This document shows positions 8,446-17,801 of a DNA stretch of 64,000 bases, piece by piece. Position 1 is the stretch's first letter; each line of letters begins with the position of its first letter. The translations under genes were made by a program, and so were the position numbers. The notes beneath the pieces are model-generated. The model saw only the letters and a program-made list of their open reading frames with translations, did no database searches and was not told the origin of the DNA. Source of the stretch: JAPLJC01 sp963697965 (lineage in GTDB: Bacteria; Desulfobacterota; Desulfobaccia; Desulfobaccales; 0-14-0-80-60-11); assembly GCA_963697965.1 (NCBI GenBank), contig OY969108.1, positions 1 to 64,000 on the forward strand, written 5' to 3'.

Positions 8446-9618
8446 AACGCTTTCTGGAAACCGGAAATTTCGCCATTGCGGAGGGAGCCATCATTGGCGG
8501 CTGCCGCTTCTTTGCGGGATACCCGATTACCCCGGCCACTGAATTGGCTGAATCCATGAGCCTGCGCCTCCCGCAGGTGGGCGGGGTTTACCTTCAGGCC
8601 GAAGACGAGTGTGCCGCCATGCACCTTTGCATCGGGGCGTCGCTGGGAGGCATGAAGGCCATGACCGCGACCTCCGGCCCAGGCTTCATTCTTTATGCGG
8701 ACCCCTATGGCTGGGCCCTGGGATGTGAGAATGCCCCTGGTGGTCCTGAACTCCGGCCGGGTGGGTCCGGTATCCGGGATTACCGGGGCCCCTGGTCAAG
8801 GCGAGTTTTACAATACCCGTTATCCCACCCAGGGAGGCAATTTCGAGAGCGTGGTCCTGGCGCCGAACTCGGCTCAAGAAGCCATGGCCATGGTCGTTGA
8901 GGCTTTCTACCTCTCCGAACGGCTGCGCATGCCCATCACGATTCTGGCTGACCAGTTGATCACCGATGGCTGGGAGGACATTTCCATTCCCGAAACCGAG
9001 GCGGAAATGAAAGAAATGGGATTCCGGTTCCAGCCCCGGAAGTTTCACCCCGGCCCTGATTTTTATCCAGCCACTGATGCTCTGGATATCCCTCCGGTGC
9101 AGATGGGCAAAAACACGGGCGGCCTCTGTTCCGACTGGACGCCGACTGAACAGGGTTACGATATCGAAGAGGTGGAAGATCACCACAAGCATGCCTACCG
9201 GCTCATTTACAAGGTGCGGAATAACCGGCACCTCTTTAACCACCATTACGAGAAGAAATACATGGACGACGATCCGGACCTGGTCGTAGTATCCTACGGC
9301 ACTCCCTCCCGGGTGGTGAACACCGCGGTGGGCCGGGCCCGCAGCCAGGGCATGAAAGTCGGTTCCCTGCGGCTGATTAATTTGTGGCCCTTCCCGGTGG
9401 AGCACTTCACCAGAAAAGCCAAGTACTTGGCCGTGGAGCTCAATTGGGATGGGCAACTGGTGCGGGAGATTCAGCGGGCGGCCGCGCATGACTCCGAGGT
9501 GCACTTCCTGGGAATCTGCGGAGATCTGCCCACTAATCAAAACCTCCTGGAAACCTTTGACAAGATCTTAAAAAACCAGCCCCTGAAGCGGCAGGGCTGG
9601 GAATGGGAGGCCTGGTGA
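8442..9618 (+). pseudogene. 2-oxoacid:ferredoxin oxidoreductase alpha subunit (KorA/VorB type), frameshifted
   Basis: The reading frame starts with MKRFLETGNFAIAEGA and the family motif FAGYPITPATE, then runs out of phase at GCEN. The correct continuation, MPLVVLNSGRVGP, lies in the +1 frame from 8731. Removing one A near 8730 restores a 391-aa protein of normal family length. The rest of the sequence is well conserved (TSGPGF, PTQGGNFE), so a single recent mutation or a sequencing indel is likely; no slippery heptamer is visible at the site. With the beta and gamma subunits it would form the TPP enzyme that converts a 2-oxoacid and CoA to acyl-CoA, CO2 and reduced ferredoxin. The start overlaps the upstream stop, and the stop overlaps the next start. 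Confidence 0.85.
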
Positions 9619-10469
9619 TGGAATTATATGCCAGCAAGTTGATCGAAGAATATCTGCGCACCCGGAAAATACCCAGCACCGCTTGCGCCGGCTGCGGCCT
9701 GGGAATGAACCATAAGGTGGTGATCCAGGCTTTTCAGGAGTTGGGATTGAGTACGGCAGATGTTATCTGGGGCACCTCCATCGGCTGCGCCGGCCGGCAG
9801 ACCTTCGCCACCTTTAAAGGCGACGGCTTCGCCGGAACTCACGGGCGGGCGTACGCCATTGCCCGGGGCCTGCGCATTGCCCTGCCCCCGGAAAAGAAGA
9901 TCGTCCTCTCCGTCGGGGACGGGGACGCCTTCGGCATCGGCCTGCTGCACCTGATCCACGCAGCCCGGGTCAATGCCGATATCACGGTCATCGTGCATGA
10001 TAACCTCGGATACCAGTCCACCGGCGGTCAATTCGGCTTCACGACCCCCATGGGAGTAAAAACCGATTCCAGCCCTTACGGGATGTTCGAGCCCAACCTG
10101 ATGAGTAAGGGTATGGATGTGATGCATATCTTAAAAGGGGCAGGCGCTACCTTCCTGGCCCGTCACGTGGTTTTGGCGGACGGTTTCCAGGCGGTGGCCA
10201 GCGTTAAGAAGGCCATCCTGAACCGCGGCTTCTCGCTGGTGCACATGCCGCATCCCTGCGTCACCAACTTTGCCATGAAGCATCTGGGGTCCAGGGTTCC
10301 GGTGGATATTTTCCGGTGGTTCAAAAAACATACTGCACCCCTGGGTCAGGAGACCCCGGAGACCATTTGGGCTACCGGGGTCTGGCACGACGCCAGCAAT
10401 TCCAGGCCCGAATTTTCCGAACTTGTTTGGGGGGCTACCGAAAAGATCAGGAGGACCGGCGGACTATGA
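9618..10469 (+). CDS. 2-oxoacid:ferredoxin oxidoreductase beta subunit (KorB/PorB type)
   Basis: TPP- and Fe-S-binding catalytic subunit of 283 aa. Cysteines for the [4Fe-4S] cluster are visible in CAGCG, SIGCAGR and HPCVTN. The thiamine diphosphate motif is GDGDAFGIG followed by HDNLGYQSTGGQ. The ATG at 9618 overlaps the alpha-subunit stop (TGATG) and has GGGAGG upstream, so I prefer it to the earlier in-frame GTG/ATG codons. The tight overlap implies translational coupling. Whether the substrate is 2-oxoglutarate, a branched-chain oxoacid or something unusual cannot be decided; the GYQSTGGQ loop resembles the KOR/VOR group more than pyruvate enzymes. Confidence 0.92.
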   Translation: MELYASKLIEEYLRTRKIPSTACAGCGLGMNHKVVIQAFQELGLSTADVIWGTSIGCAGRQTFATFKGDGFAGTHGRAYAIARGLRIALPPEKKIVLSVGDGDAFGIGLLHLIHAARVNADITVIVHDNLGYQSTGGQFGFTTPMGVKTDSSPYGMFEPNLMSKGMDVMHILKGAGATFLARHVVLADGFQAVASVKKAILNRGFSLVHMPHPCVTNFAMKHLGSRVPVDIFRWFKKHTAPLGQETPETIWATGVWHDASNSRPEFSELVWGATEKIRRTGGL

Positions 10470-11005
10470 AAGACAGAATTGAGGTAGTGGCGAGCGGCTT
10501 CGGAGGCCAGGGTGTGGTGCGGCTGGGCCAGATCCTGGGAGAAGCCGGGGTGAAGCAGGGTCTTAGGGTCACCATGCTGAAAAGCCATGGCACTGAAATG
10601 CGGGGAGGATATGTCAGGAGCCAGGTAGTGTTGGCCAAAGAGGTGGTCGATAGTCCCATGTGCGAATGTCCCGACTATCTCATCGCCCTTTCTGGAGCCG
10701 CCTATACCCGCTTTAAACAGACCGTGGCCAATAATGGGCTGATTATCTATGACCCGGACTTCGTGGAGGAGATCGACGACCAGCTAACTTGTTCACAAAG
10801 GGCCCTGCCGGCCAAAAAGCTGGCGATGGACAATTTCGGCAAAGCCTTGTTCAGCAACTCCGTAGTACTGGGGGCCATTGCCAAAATCCTTGAAGATGAG
10901 GGAGCCATTAAGAAGGAGGTTCTCCTGGAGAGCCTGCTGGCCATCATCCCCAAATTCAAAGAGGAGAATAAGCAGGCCTTTGAACTGGGCTACAAAACCA
11001 TCTGA
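10466..11005 (+). CDS. 2-oxoacid:ferredoxin oxidoreductase gamma subunit (KorC/PorG type)
   Basis: Small subunit of 179 aa with the family signature GFGGQGVVRLGQIL at the N-terminus and KSHGTEMRGG near residue 40, which helps bind CoA. The frame is open upstream, but the ATG at 10466 overlaps the beta-subunit stop (ATGA) and follows an AGGAGG-like site at 10449-10454, so this is the start. Together with the two genes before it and the GltD-ferredoxin fusion it makes a four-gene enzyme set: electron-handling protein, alpha, beta, gamma. Confidence 0.92.
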   Translation: MKDRIEVVASGFGGQGVVRLGQILGEAGVKQGLRVTMLKSHGTEMRGGYVRSQVVLAKEVVDSPMCECPDYLIALSGAAYTRFKQTVANNGLIIYDPDFVEEIDDQLTCSQRALPAKKLAMDNFGKALFSNSVVLGAIAKILEDEGAIKKEVLLESLLAIIPKFKEENKQAFELGYKTI

Positions 11006-11112
11006 AGATTCTGAAACTTGGGCGGGGGACCGGTCCTGGCTGAACCGGGCCGGCAGCAATGACCGTCGTCGGACCCTAACGGAGGCTCTTTGGGCCAAAA
11101 GTGGAGGTCATG

Positions 11113-12672
11113 ATGGGCCAAGAATTGTCCAGAAGGGGTTTCATCAAGATTGCCAGCATCACTGCCGCATCGGGGGCTGTATTAGGAGCCTTTGGCATAC
11201 CGGCAATGGCGGCGAGAGAAAAACAAGCAGGCGCCGGGTCAAAGGCCGGAACGGCAGGAAAGCTGACCGGTTACATACCCGCGGCCGGGAAGATGCTGCG
11301 AAAGGGTGACCTCACCTCGGAGGCTTTAACCCGGAACTACCTTGAAAACATCAAGAAGCTGCAACCTGAGCTGAATGCTTTCATCACCCTTATGGAGGAG
11401 CAGGCACTCGCGTCTGCTAGCGCCCTGGATGCCGAGTTGAAAGCGGGTAAGGACCGGGGCCCTCTCCACGGCATACCTATCGTAGTTAAGGACATTTACG
11501 ACACGGCGGGAGTTCCCACCACAGTGGGGTCCGAATTCTTCAAACAGAGAATCCCCAAGGAAGATGCCACTGCCGTGAACAAGCTTAAATCCGCCGGAGT
11601 GGTCATACTTGGCAAAACGAACATGAACGAGTTTGCCGCCGGCATATCGGGGCAAAATCAGTTTTATGGCGATATTCATAACCCTTGGAACTTGAGCCGC
11701 TCTCCTGGCGGCTCCTCCAGCGGCACCGGGGCGGCCATCGCGGCAGGCCTTTGCCTGGGGGGCACTGGGACTGACACCGGAGGCTCCATTAGGGTACCGG
11801 CCGGATGGTGCAGCATCGTGGGCCTGCGCCCGACTTATGGACTTGTGAGCCTGGCCGGGATATATTCGCGGGCCTACAGCCTCGATACCGCCGGGCCCCT
11901 GGCCAGAACCGTGGCTGATACCGCCCTGCTGATGGATGCCATGGCGGGCTTTGACCCCCATGACCAGCACTCATCCCTCTATCAACTGAGGGGCAGTTAT
12001 GCCGCCCAACTCCAGAAGGGCGTCAAAGGCCTGCGCATCGGCATTGTCCAGGATTACACATTCAAGAACGTCGACCCTCAGGTCGCCGCCGCAGTTCAGT
12101 CGGCCACGGAAACCTTCAAAAAACTCGGCGCCCAGGTACAGACAATCGAAATTCCAGTTCTGGTTTCTCTGGATTACCGGGCGCTATTCAACAATATGCT
12201 GCTTTACGAATTCAACCAGATCCTGGGAGAACAGTTCCGCGCCGCCGGGGAACGGCAAAAAGAGTTCGGGGCTTTTGTCCAGAAAAACCTCGAAACCGGG
12301 GCTAAAATCCCCCGCGCTACCTACGAGAAGATCCAGCAGGAGCGCCCCTACCAAATAGCCCAGATCAAGGAGGCGTTTACCAAGATCGATGCCCTCCTTA
12401 CCCCCACGCTGCCGATGATGCCTCCGCCGCTGGCGGCCGGGCCCGCCGCTTATGCCCAGGGATGGCAATTCACGCTACCCTTCAGTTTCCTGGCCACACC
12501 CTGTGTATCCGTGCCGTGCGGGTTCAGCACGGAAGGGCTGCCCATCGGGCTATTGATCGTGGGAGACCATTTCCAGGAGCCGCTGATCTTAAGGATAGCG
12601 GCCGCGTTCGAAGCCGCCACGGAATTTCATAAACGCCGTCCCCCGGTTTACAACGAAAAACCGCTCGTTTGA
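11113..12672 (+). CDS. Tat-exported amidase-signature hydrolase
   Basis: Amide hydrolase of 519 aa. A twin-arginine signal (SRRGFIK followed by a hydrophobic stretch to PAMAA) predicts export in folded form. The amidase-signature Ser-cisSer-Lys triad is visible: Lys in IVVKDIYD, the Gly/Ser-rich loop SPGGSSSGTGAA, and the nucleophile region TDTGGSIRVPA. GGAGG at 11103-11107 fits the ATG at 11113 better than the GTG at 11101 or the ATG at 11110. Located between the oxoacid oxidoreductase and the acyl-CoA ligase, it may release a carboxylic acid from an amide outside the cytoplasm before uptake by one of the MFS carriers; this role is inference. Confidence 0.88.
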   Translation: MGQELSRRGFIKIASITAASGAVLGAFGIPAMAAREKQAGAGSKAGTAGKLTGYIPAAGKMLRKGDLTSEALTRNYLENIKKLQPELNAFITLMEEQALASASALDAELKAGKDRGPLHGIPIVVKDIYDTAGVPTTVGSEFFKQRIPKEDATAVNKLKSAGVVILGKTNMNEFAAGISGQNQFYGDIHNPWNLSRSPGGSSSGTGAAIAAGLCLGGTGTDTGGSIRVPAGWCSIVGLRPTYGLVSLAGIYSRAYSLDTAGPLARTVADTALLMDAMAGFDPHDQHSSLYQLRGSYAAQLQKGVKGLRIGIVQDYTFKNVDPQVAAAVQSATETFKKLGAQVQTIEIPVLVSLDYRALFNNMLLYEFNQILGEQFRAAGERQKEFGAFVQKNLETGAKIPRATYEKIQQERPYQIAQIKEAFTKIDALLTPTLPMMPPPLAAGPAAYAQGWQFTLPFSFLATPCVSVPCGFSTEGLPIGLLIVGDHFQEPLILRIAAAFEAATEFHKRRPPVYNEKPLV

Positions 12673-12905
12673 GCGGAAAAAAGGGAGGGTATGAAAGCAA
12701 TGGGAAAATGATTGTTTCAAAGCACTTCCATAAAGCTGGATTATGGTCGCCCAGGAGCCCGAGATCGGCGCCATGGAAGACCTTTGATGATAGCTGACCT
12801 TTCCCGTTCAGCCGCAAATCATCATGCAGGGGAAAGGCGTGCTTAATGAAAACTTGATGTTTGAAACCGGGAAATACCATTTCCATAAAGAAGAGGTTAG
12901 ACGCC

Positions 12906-14426
12906 GTGCGTTCGGTAAGATTTCTCGTGGATAAGCAGGCGGACTTGCAGCCGGACAAGGTTTTTGTGTTCGCTCCGGAACCGAAGCTGGAACTCACCTA
13001 TGGACAACTCAAAGAGTCTTCCATCAAGGTGGGTAAACAACTCTTAAAAATGGGTATCAAGAAGGGTGACCGGGTCTCCTTTTTCATGGGCAACGGCTAT
13101 CAGACCGTGAAGATCTTCGTGGGCGCCATGTACTCCGGCCTGATCGTTGCTCCCCTCAATCTTTTAGCTCAACCCAGCCAATTGAGTTATGTTTTGGGAC
13201 ACGCTGAACCCAGGCTGGTATTCGTGACGGAGCTGAATCGAGAGCGCCTGGAGGCAGCAATCAGGGACGCAGGAAAAGATATCCGGATTATGGTCGTCGA
13301 TAAACATGCCGGCGAGATCTTTCCCGATGAAGACCTTGCCGGCTATGAGCTTCCCGAGGTAACGGAGGACGATCCGGCCCTCCTGCTTTATACCTCGGGT
13401 ACCACCGGCGTTCCCAAGGGAGTCATTCTGACCCAGAAAAACATGGCCGCCGGCGGGGAGAACGTCACCCTGGCTCACTGTCTGCAACCGGCAGACCGGG
13501 GGTTGGTATCGCTGGCCCTCTATCATATTAATGCCGAGATCGTCTCGATAATGGGGCCGCTGGTGAGCGGCTCTTCCATCGTGGTCCCGGAGCGGTTTTC
13601 CGTCACCGCCTTTTGGCCGCTCATGTCTGAATATCAATGCACCTGGTTCTCCGTGGTTCCCACCATCGTCTCTTACCTGGTTAGCGGCAGCGAAATCATC
13701 GGTAAAGGTTATGATTTGAGCCGGCTGCGCTTCGGACGTTCCGCCTCCGCGCCCCTGCCACCCTCCCTGCAAAAGGAATTCGAGGAAAAGTTCCGCTGTC
13801 ATATTGTGGAAACCATGGGGATTACTGAGACCGCCGCCCCGATTTTCTCCAACCCCCTGGACCCCGCCAAACGGAAAATCGGCTCTCCCGGCCAGCCCGT
13901 GGGTTGCCAGGTCAAAATCATCGACCGCCAGGGCCATGAAGTTCCCCGGGGCACCCCCGGGGAACTCATGATTAGAGGCGACTGCGTGATGAAGGAGTAT
14001 TTCAAGGATCCTGGCAAAACTGCAGAGGCTTTGGAGCCCGACGGTTGGTTCCACACGGGAGACCTGGGCTATATGGACGAGGATGACTTCATCTTTGTTA
14101 CCGGGCGACTGAAGGAACTGATCATCAAGGGTGGGGAAAACATCGCCCCCCGCGAGATCGATGAATGTTTCTACCTGCACCCTGCCATCCAGGATGCGGC
14201 GGCCGTAGGCATACCGGATAAACACTACGGGGAAGAGATCATGGTGTGCTATACCCTGAGACCCGATTGCTCCGTTTCCGAACCGGAACTCAGGGACCAT
14301 TGCCTGCGTCATCTGGGGAAATACAAGACTCCCAAGCTGATTATCCAGATCGAAGAGTTGCCCAAGGGCCCCTCCGGAAAGATTCAACGGCTTAAGTTAA
14401 AAGATATCGTGGGGATAGGTTCTTAG
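12906..14426 (+). CDS. AMP-forming acyl-CoA synthetase/ligase
   Basis: ANL-superfamily enzyme (506 aa from the GTG at 12906) that activates a carboxylate to its CoA thioester through an acyl-adenylate. Motifs in order are the P-loop YTSGTTGVPKG (about residue 165), ETMGITETA, GWFHTGDLGYMDEDD, GRLKELIIKGGENI and the C-terminal catalytic Lys in PKGPSGKIQR. The frame is open back to a TTG at 12861, but AGAGG before the GTG at 12906 and normal family length favour the later start. The 233-bp gap upstream shows no other gene. In this cluster it likely supplies the CoA ester that is used or produced by the BKACE reactions; the acid is unknown. Confidence 0.88.
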   Translation: MRSVRFLVDKQADLQPDKVFVFAPEPKLELTYGQLKESSIKVGKQLLKMGIKKGDRVSFFMGNGYQTVKIFVGAMYSGLIVAPLNLLAQPSQLSYVLGHAEPRLVFVTELNRERLEAAIRDAGKDIRIMVVDKHAGEIFPDEDLAGYELPEVTEDDPALLLYTSGTTGVPKGVILTQKNMAAGGENVTLAHCLQPADRGLVSLALYHINAEIVSIMGPLVSGSSIVVPERFSVTAFWPLMSEYQCTWFSVVPTIVSYLVSGSEIIGKGYDLSRLRFGRSASAPLPPSLQKEFEEKFRCHIVETMGITETAAPIFSNPLDPAKRKIGSPGQPVGCQVKIIDRQGHEVPRGTPGELMIRGDCVMKEYFKDPGKTAEALEPDGWFHTGDLGYMDEDDFIFVTGRLKELIIKGGENIAPREIDECFYLHPAIQDAAAVGIPDKHYGEEIMVCYTLRPDCSVSEPELRDHCLRHLGKYKTPKLIIQIEELPKGPSGKIQRLKLKDIVGIGS

Positions 14427-14561
14427 ATGCGCACCTGCCTGACGGGAGTCCCTCCCTAATTTTGCCGCTGCCGGCTTGAGAGGCGGTTCGATGAGGCTGC
14501 CTGGCATCCAGAGAACCAAGAATCTCGCATAAGGTCATAGAAGGTTTCAGGAGGATCTCAC

Positions 14562-15881
14562 ATGGCTAATAATGATTCGAAAGGTCCCGCCGGCCCGGGT
14601 GCGGCGCCAGGCCGTTTAATTAGTACCCCGACCCTGATGACCATTCTTTTCTGTTCACTATACTTCCTCATGTATCTTGACCGCGTGAACATTTCCATGG
14701 GCGCCAAATCGATAATCAAGGATTTTAACCTGTCGCACGTCGAGCTTGGCCTCGCCTTCTCGGCCTTCTCCTGGCCTTACCTGGTGGGACAATGGGTCGG
14801 CGGCTGGTCAGCCAATAAAATCGGGGCCAAGCTCACCCTGGCCCTTTGCGTCTTTGTGGCAGGGGTGGCTACCTTCTTCAGCGGCATCGTCGTGGGCCTG
14901 GCGACCTTGTTCGCGGCCCGGCTGTTTGTCGGCATTGGTGAAGGTCCGGTCTTTTCCGCCGCCACCCAGGGGATGAAACACTGGTATTCCGGGAAACGTT
15001 ATGGGTATATTCAAGGCATAACTCACGCCGCCGCCCGGTTCGGAGGCGCGTTGGCGCCGCTCATTGTGGCCTGGTGCATTGCGCTGTCCGGCTGGCGGTT
15101 GTCCTTTTTTGTGTGCGCCCTGTTAACCCTGGCCTGGCTTGCCTTCTGGTGGCTTAACTTCTCTGAGAATCCTCGTGAGCATCCGCACATTACCGCGGCC
15201 GAAGTGGCTGAACTGGTCCCTCCCACCAAGGGGGTTCGCAACGCCCGCACTCCCTGGTGGCCACTGATAAAGCGCATCTTCCCGGTGACCATGGTCGATT
15301 TTGCCTACGGTTGGATGCTCTGGGTGTTTCTGTCCTGGATTCCCCTCTATTTCATGACTCGTTTTCACCTGGATTTAAAATCTTCAGCTCTGCATTCCGC
15401 CTTCGCTCTCATAGCCGGGGTCGTTGGAGATACCCTGGGGGGCCTATTTTCTGATTGGCTATTGGTGAAAACCAGCAACAAGCTGATCGCCCGCAATGCT
15501 TTTATCGCCTCCGGTTTATTGCTTTCGGGTGGGTTCCTCACGGCCACCCTGTTTACTCACGACCTGACTCTGGTTACCCTATTTCTTTTTGGCACTTTCT
15601 TATGCTCGGAGGCCGTTTGCGGGCCGATTTGGGCCGTTCCCATGGATATCTCCCACGAGTATGCCGGTATCGGCAGCGGCATCATGAACTCCGGTTTCGC
15701 CATAGCCGGAGTGATTTCGCCCATCGTCTTTGGCTTGGTGATCGATCACTTTAAGACTTGGGATGCCGCCTTCTATCTGACTATTGCCATTTGTGTCGCC
15801 GGTGCGGTTCTTTGCCTCTTCATGAGGCCGGATATTCCTTTCGTTCCGCCCCAAGAGGTTTTTGACAGCCAGGCGGATTAA
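14562..15881 (+). CDS. MFS transporter, anion:cation symporter (ACS) family
   Basis: Membrane protein of 439 aa with about 12 hydrophobic segments. The segment-1 motif MYLDRVNISMG and the segment-4 motif RLFVGIGEGPVFSA are characteristic of the ACS family (hexuronate, galactonate, phthalate and similar organic-anion carriers). It belongs to a different MFS family from the two carriers beside the BKACE genes. AGGAGG upstream (cAGGAGGatctcac) sets the ATG. It probably imports an organic acid processed by this cluster. Confidence 0.88.
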   Translation: MANNDSKGPAGPGAAPGRLISTPTLMTILFCSLYFLMYLDRVNISMGAKSIIKDFNLSHVELGLAFSAFSWPYLVGQWVGGWSANKIGAKLTLALCVFVAGVATFFSGIVVGLATLFAARLFVGIGEGPVFSAATQGMKHWYSGKRYGYIQGITHAAARFGGALAPLIVAWCIALSGWRLSFFVCALLTLAWLAFWWLNFSENPREHPHITAAEVAELVPPTKGVRNARTPWWPLIKRIFPVTMVDFAYGWMLWVFLSWIPLYFMTRFHLDLKSSALHSAFALIAGVVGDTLGGLFSDWLLVKTSNKLIARNAFIASGLLLSGGFLTATLFTHDLTLVTLFLFGTFLCSEAVCGPIWAVPMDISHEYAGIGSGIMNSGFAIAGVISPIVFGLVIDHFKTWDAAFYLTIAICVAGAVLCLFMRPDIPFVPPQEVFDSQAD

Positions 15882-16211
15882 AACGCAGCCAAACCGGATC
15901 CAAGCTAGATTTGATTCTGATTGCCCGCAATTCCAGGACAACCGGAGGCTGGGTCTAACCCACCTCTGCCTCCTGGCGCCAGGGGCCATCGGCCTGCGCC
16001 TGCAGGCCGCCGCCCCAAGCCAGGCAGTCAGCCAACGGGCTCCCGCATCTTGCAACTTGGCCTAAATTGAAGGAGAATTCTGATGGCCACATGGTTGCTT
16101 GGGGGGGGCCCGGCGCCCGGCGGCCAGGTCCGCCGTGACCGCCGCCCCGAGGGCCACAGGCGCGGCGCGGAGTTTACGCCAGAAAATCGAGGCGTGGCCT
16201 GACGGATTCCT
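15882..16211 (+). other. Intergenic region with a short 39-codon frame, no clear gene
   Basis: About 330 bp lie between the ACS carrier and the TSUP permease. A GGAGAA site is followed by ATG at 16083 and a 39-codon frame rich in Gly, Arg and Pro. It ends at a TGA (16200-16202) that is in the same frame as the permease start at 16212. A G-run begins about 15 bases into this frame. It might be a damaged N-terminal extension or a leader peptide, but its composition is not protein-like. Confidence 0.3.
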
Positions 16212-16940
16212 GTGTACGAATATTTCCTGCCTTGCCTGATCATCGCCTTCGCCGGGTTCACCCAGGGCTTCTCCGGGTTTGGCTTTGTCCTGGTCGCCCT
16301 GCCCTGGCTGACCCTGCTGCTGCCGATTAAAACCGTCGTGCCGCTGCTCAACCTCATGTTTTGCTGTATCAACCTGGTACTCATGGTGCATCTGCGCCGT
16401 CACCTGCAATGGTCGAGGGTCATCCCTTTACTGCTCGCTTCACTCTTCGGCATTCCCCTGGGGGTCTATTTTCTAAAAACTGTAGCGTCCTGGAAGTTGG
16501 AACTTTTGCTGGGAGCGGTGCTCATCGGTTTTCCTTTTTACTACCGCTATGCCAATCTGAGCACACTGCGCCTGCATCCGGGATGGGCGTTGCTGGCGGG
16601 TTTCTGTGCGGGGTGCCTGGGAGGCAGTCTAGGGACGTACGCCCCTCCCATCGTCGTCTATGCCGCGCTGCAGCCCTGGAACAAGGATGAAATAAAGGCT
16701 ACCTTGGTGGCTTTTTTTTCCATCGCCAGTCTGGGCACCTTCGGATTGCAAGCCTACGGCGGCCTGGTCACGGCGAAAGTAGTCACGATGGCCCTCTGGT
16801 CCATCCCCTTCCTGGCTTTAGGAGTATTCTGCGGTTCTTTCTGCTACGGGAAAACGGCGTCCGAAAATTACAGGAGGGTAATTACGGCAATGCTCGTGGC
16901 GATGGGCCTCTTGCTTATCGGCAAAGCAGCTCTGGGATAG
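16212..16940 (+). CDS. TSUP (TauE/SafE) family permease
   Basis: Membrane protein of 242 aa with about eight hydrophobic segments and the repeated TSUP signature (AGFTQGFSGFGF near residue 14 and AGFCAGCLGGSLGTYAPP near residue 133). Members export sulfite, sulfoacetate or other sulfur and C2 anions. The GTG start at 16212 gives a normal N-terminus but has no strong ribosome-binding site. It is the last gene of the + strand cluster and converges on the esterase. An exporter of an organic or sulfur anion at the end of a catabolic cluster would suit removal of a product such as sulfite, but no desulfonating enzyme is visible here. Confidence 0.8.
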   Translation: MYEYFLPCLIIAFAGFTQGFSGFGFVLVALPWLTLLLPIKTVVPLLNLMFCCINLVLMVHLRRHLQWSRVIPLLLASLFGIPLGVYFLKTVASWKLELLLGAVLIGFPFYYRYANLSTLRLHPGWALLAGFCAGCLGGSLGTYAPPIVVYAALQPWNKDEIKATLVAFFSIASLGTFGLQAYGGLVTAKVVTMALWSIPFLALGVFCGSFCYGKTASENYRRVITAMLVAMGLLLIGKAALG

Positions 16941-16957
16941 ATCGAGAGTTGCCGGAC

Positions 16958-17791
16958 TCAATTCCGGGGATGCTCTAGGAAAAAGTCCCAAATTGCTTGG
17001 CTGGCGTCCCAGGAACGATTTGTAACGCCAATGACCTTCTCCGGCAGATATTGATAGCCGCCAGGCCAGGTGTGGCCTCCCCCCTCAACCCGGCAAAGTA
17101 TCACCATGGCCGCCCGGGCAGGCGGCCGGTAGGATTCGCAGATCACCCCCCCACCTAGGTCTGACACCTGCGGCTGGGCAGCGCACCCAGCACGCGCCAC
17201 CCAACCCGCGATCGTGGCAGCCACTGATTCTACGAATCCTCCCCCTTGGGTGCGCCCACCCTCCCAGGGAACGAAGGGATCCGCAGTGCCATGGATTTGG
17301 AGCACGGCAACCGGCCGGCTCGGGTGGCAGCTTCGTCCTATAAGGGGCGCCACGGTCCCTGCCACTGCGGCGATGGCGGCAATCTTTTCCGAGAGTTCGC
17401 ACGCCAGGCGGTGGGCAAATACCGCACCATTGGAAAAACCGGTGGCATACACCCGCCGGCGGTCGAGGTTGAGCGTCTGCCCCAGCGAATCGATCAGCAG
17501 CGCGGCGAATTTTACATCATCCACCCCTGTCGCCTCAGCCTTTCCAGTCCCATGGCCGGCGTTCCAGGAACGCCCCACCCCGTTTGGATAAGCCACCATA
17601 AAACCCCGCTGGTCGGCAAGGTTTGATAAGCCGGTCAGCTTCTCCATGTGCTTGCCGGTCCCCAAGCGTCCATGGAAAGCCAAGACGAGCGGCGCCGGTT
17701 GCCTGGAATCATATGATTGGGGGAGGTGAAGACGATATTGCCGCCTCAGGTTGTCAACCCTGAGCTCCCCCTGGTGACCCCCGGGCCCCAT
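16958..17791 (-). CDS. LpqC/PHB-depolymerase-family esterase
   Basis: Alpha/beta-hydrolase of 277 aa. The nucleophile elbow is GFSNGA, the acid lies in HGTADPFVPW and the catalytic His in GGGHTWPGG, a pattern shared by carbohydrate-esterase family 1 and polyhydroxybutyrate depolymerase-like proteins. The frame is open far upstream through the neighbouring Fe-S gene, but the ATG at 17791 with GGTGAG six bases before it gives a sensible start just after that gene's stop (17802). No signal peptide is visible, so it is probably cytoplasmic. It is the third gene of a minus-strand set with the MerR regulator and the Fe-S protein. Confidence 0.8.
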   Translation of the reverse strand: MGPGGHQGELRVDNLRRQYRLHLPQSYDSRQPAPLVLAFHGRLGTGKHMEKLTGLSNLADQRGFMVAYPNGVGRSWNAGHGTGKAEATGVDDVKFAALLIDSLGQTLNLDRRRVYATGFSNGAVFAHRLACELSEKIAAIAAVAGTVAPLIGRSCHPSRPVAVLQIHGTADPFVPWEGGRTQGGGFVESVAATIAGWVARAGCAAQPQVSDLGGGVICESYRPPARAAMVILCRVEGGGHTWPGGYQYLPEKVIGVTNRSWDASQAIWDFFLEHPRN

Positions 17792-17801
17792 CCATTTGGA
17801 C

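Noticed and set aside
13164..14387. 407-codon open frame on the minus strand inside the acyl-CoA ligase
   Set aside because: It is antisense to a gene with complete ANL motifs, its translation shows no domain, and long antisense frames are common in G+C-rich DNA.
16083..16211. TGA at 16200 as a selenocysteine codon joining a 39-codon frame to the TSUP permease
   Set aside because: The upstream 39 residues are Gly/Arg/Pro-rich and unlike any TSUP N-terminus, no Cys is expected there in the family, and the permease is complete from 16212.
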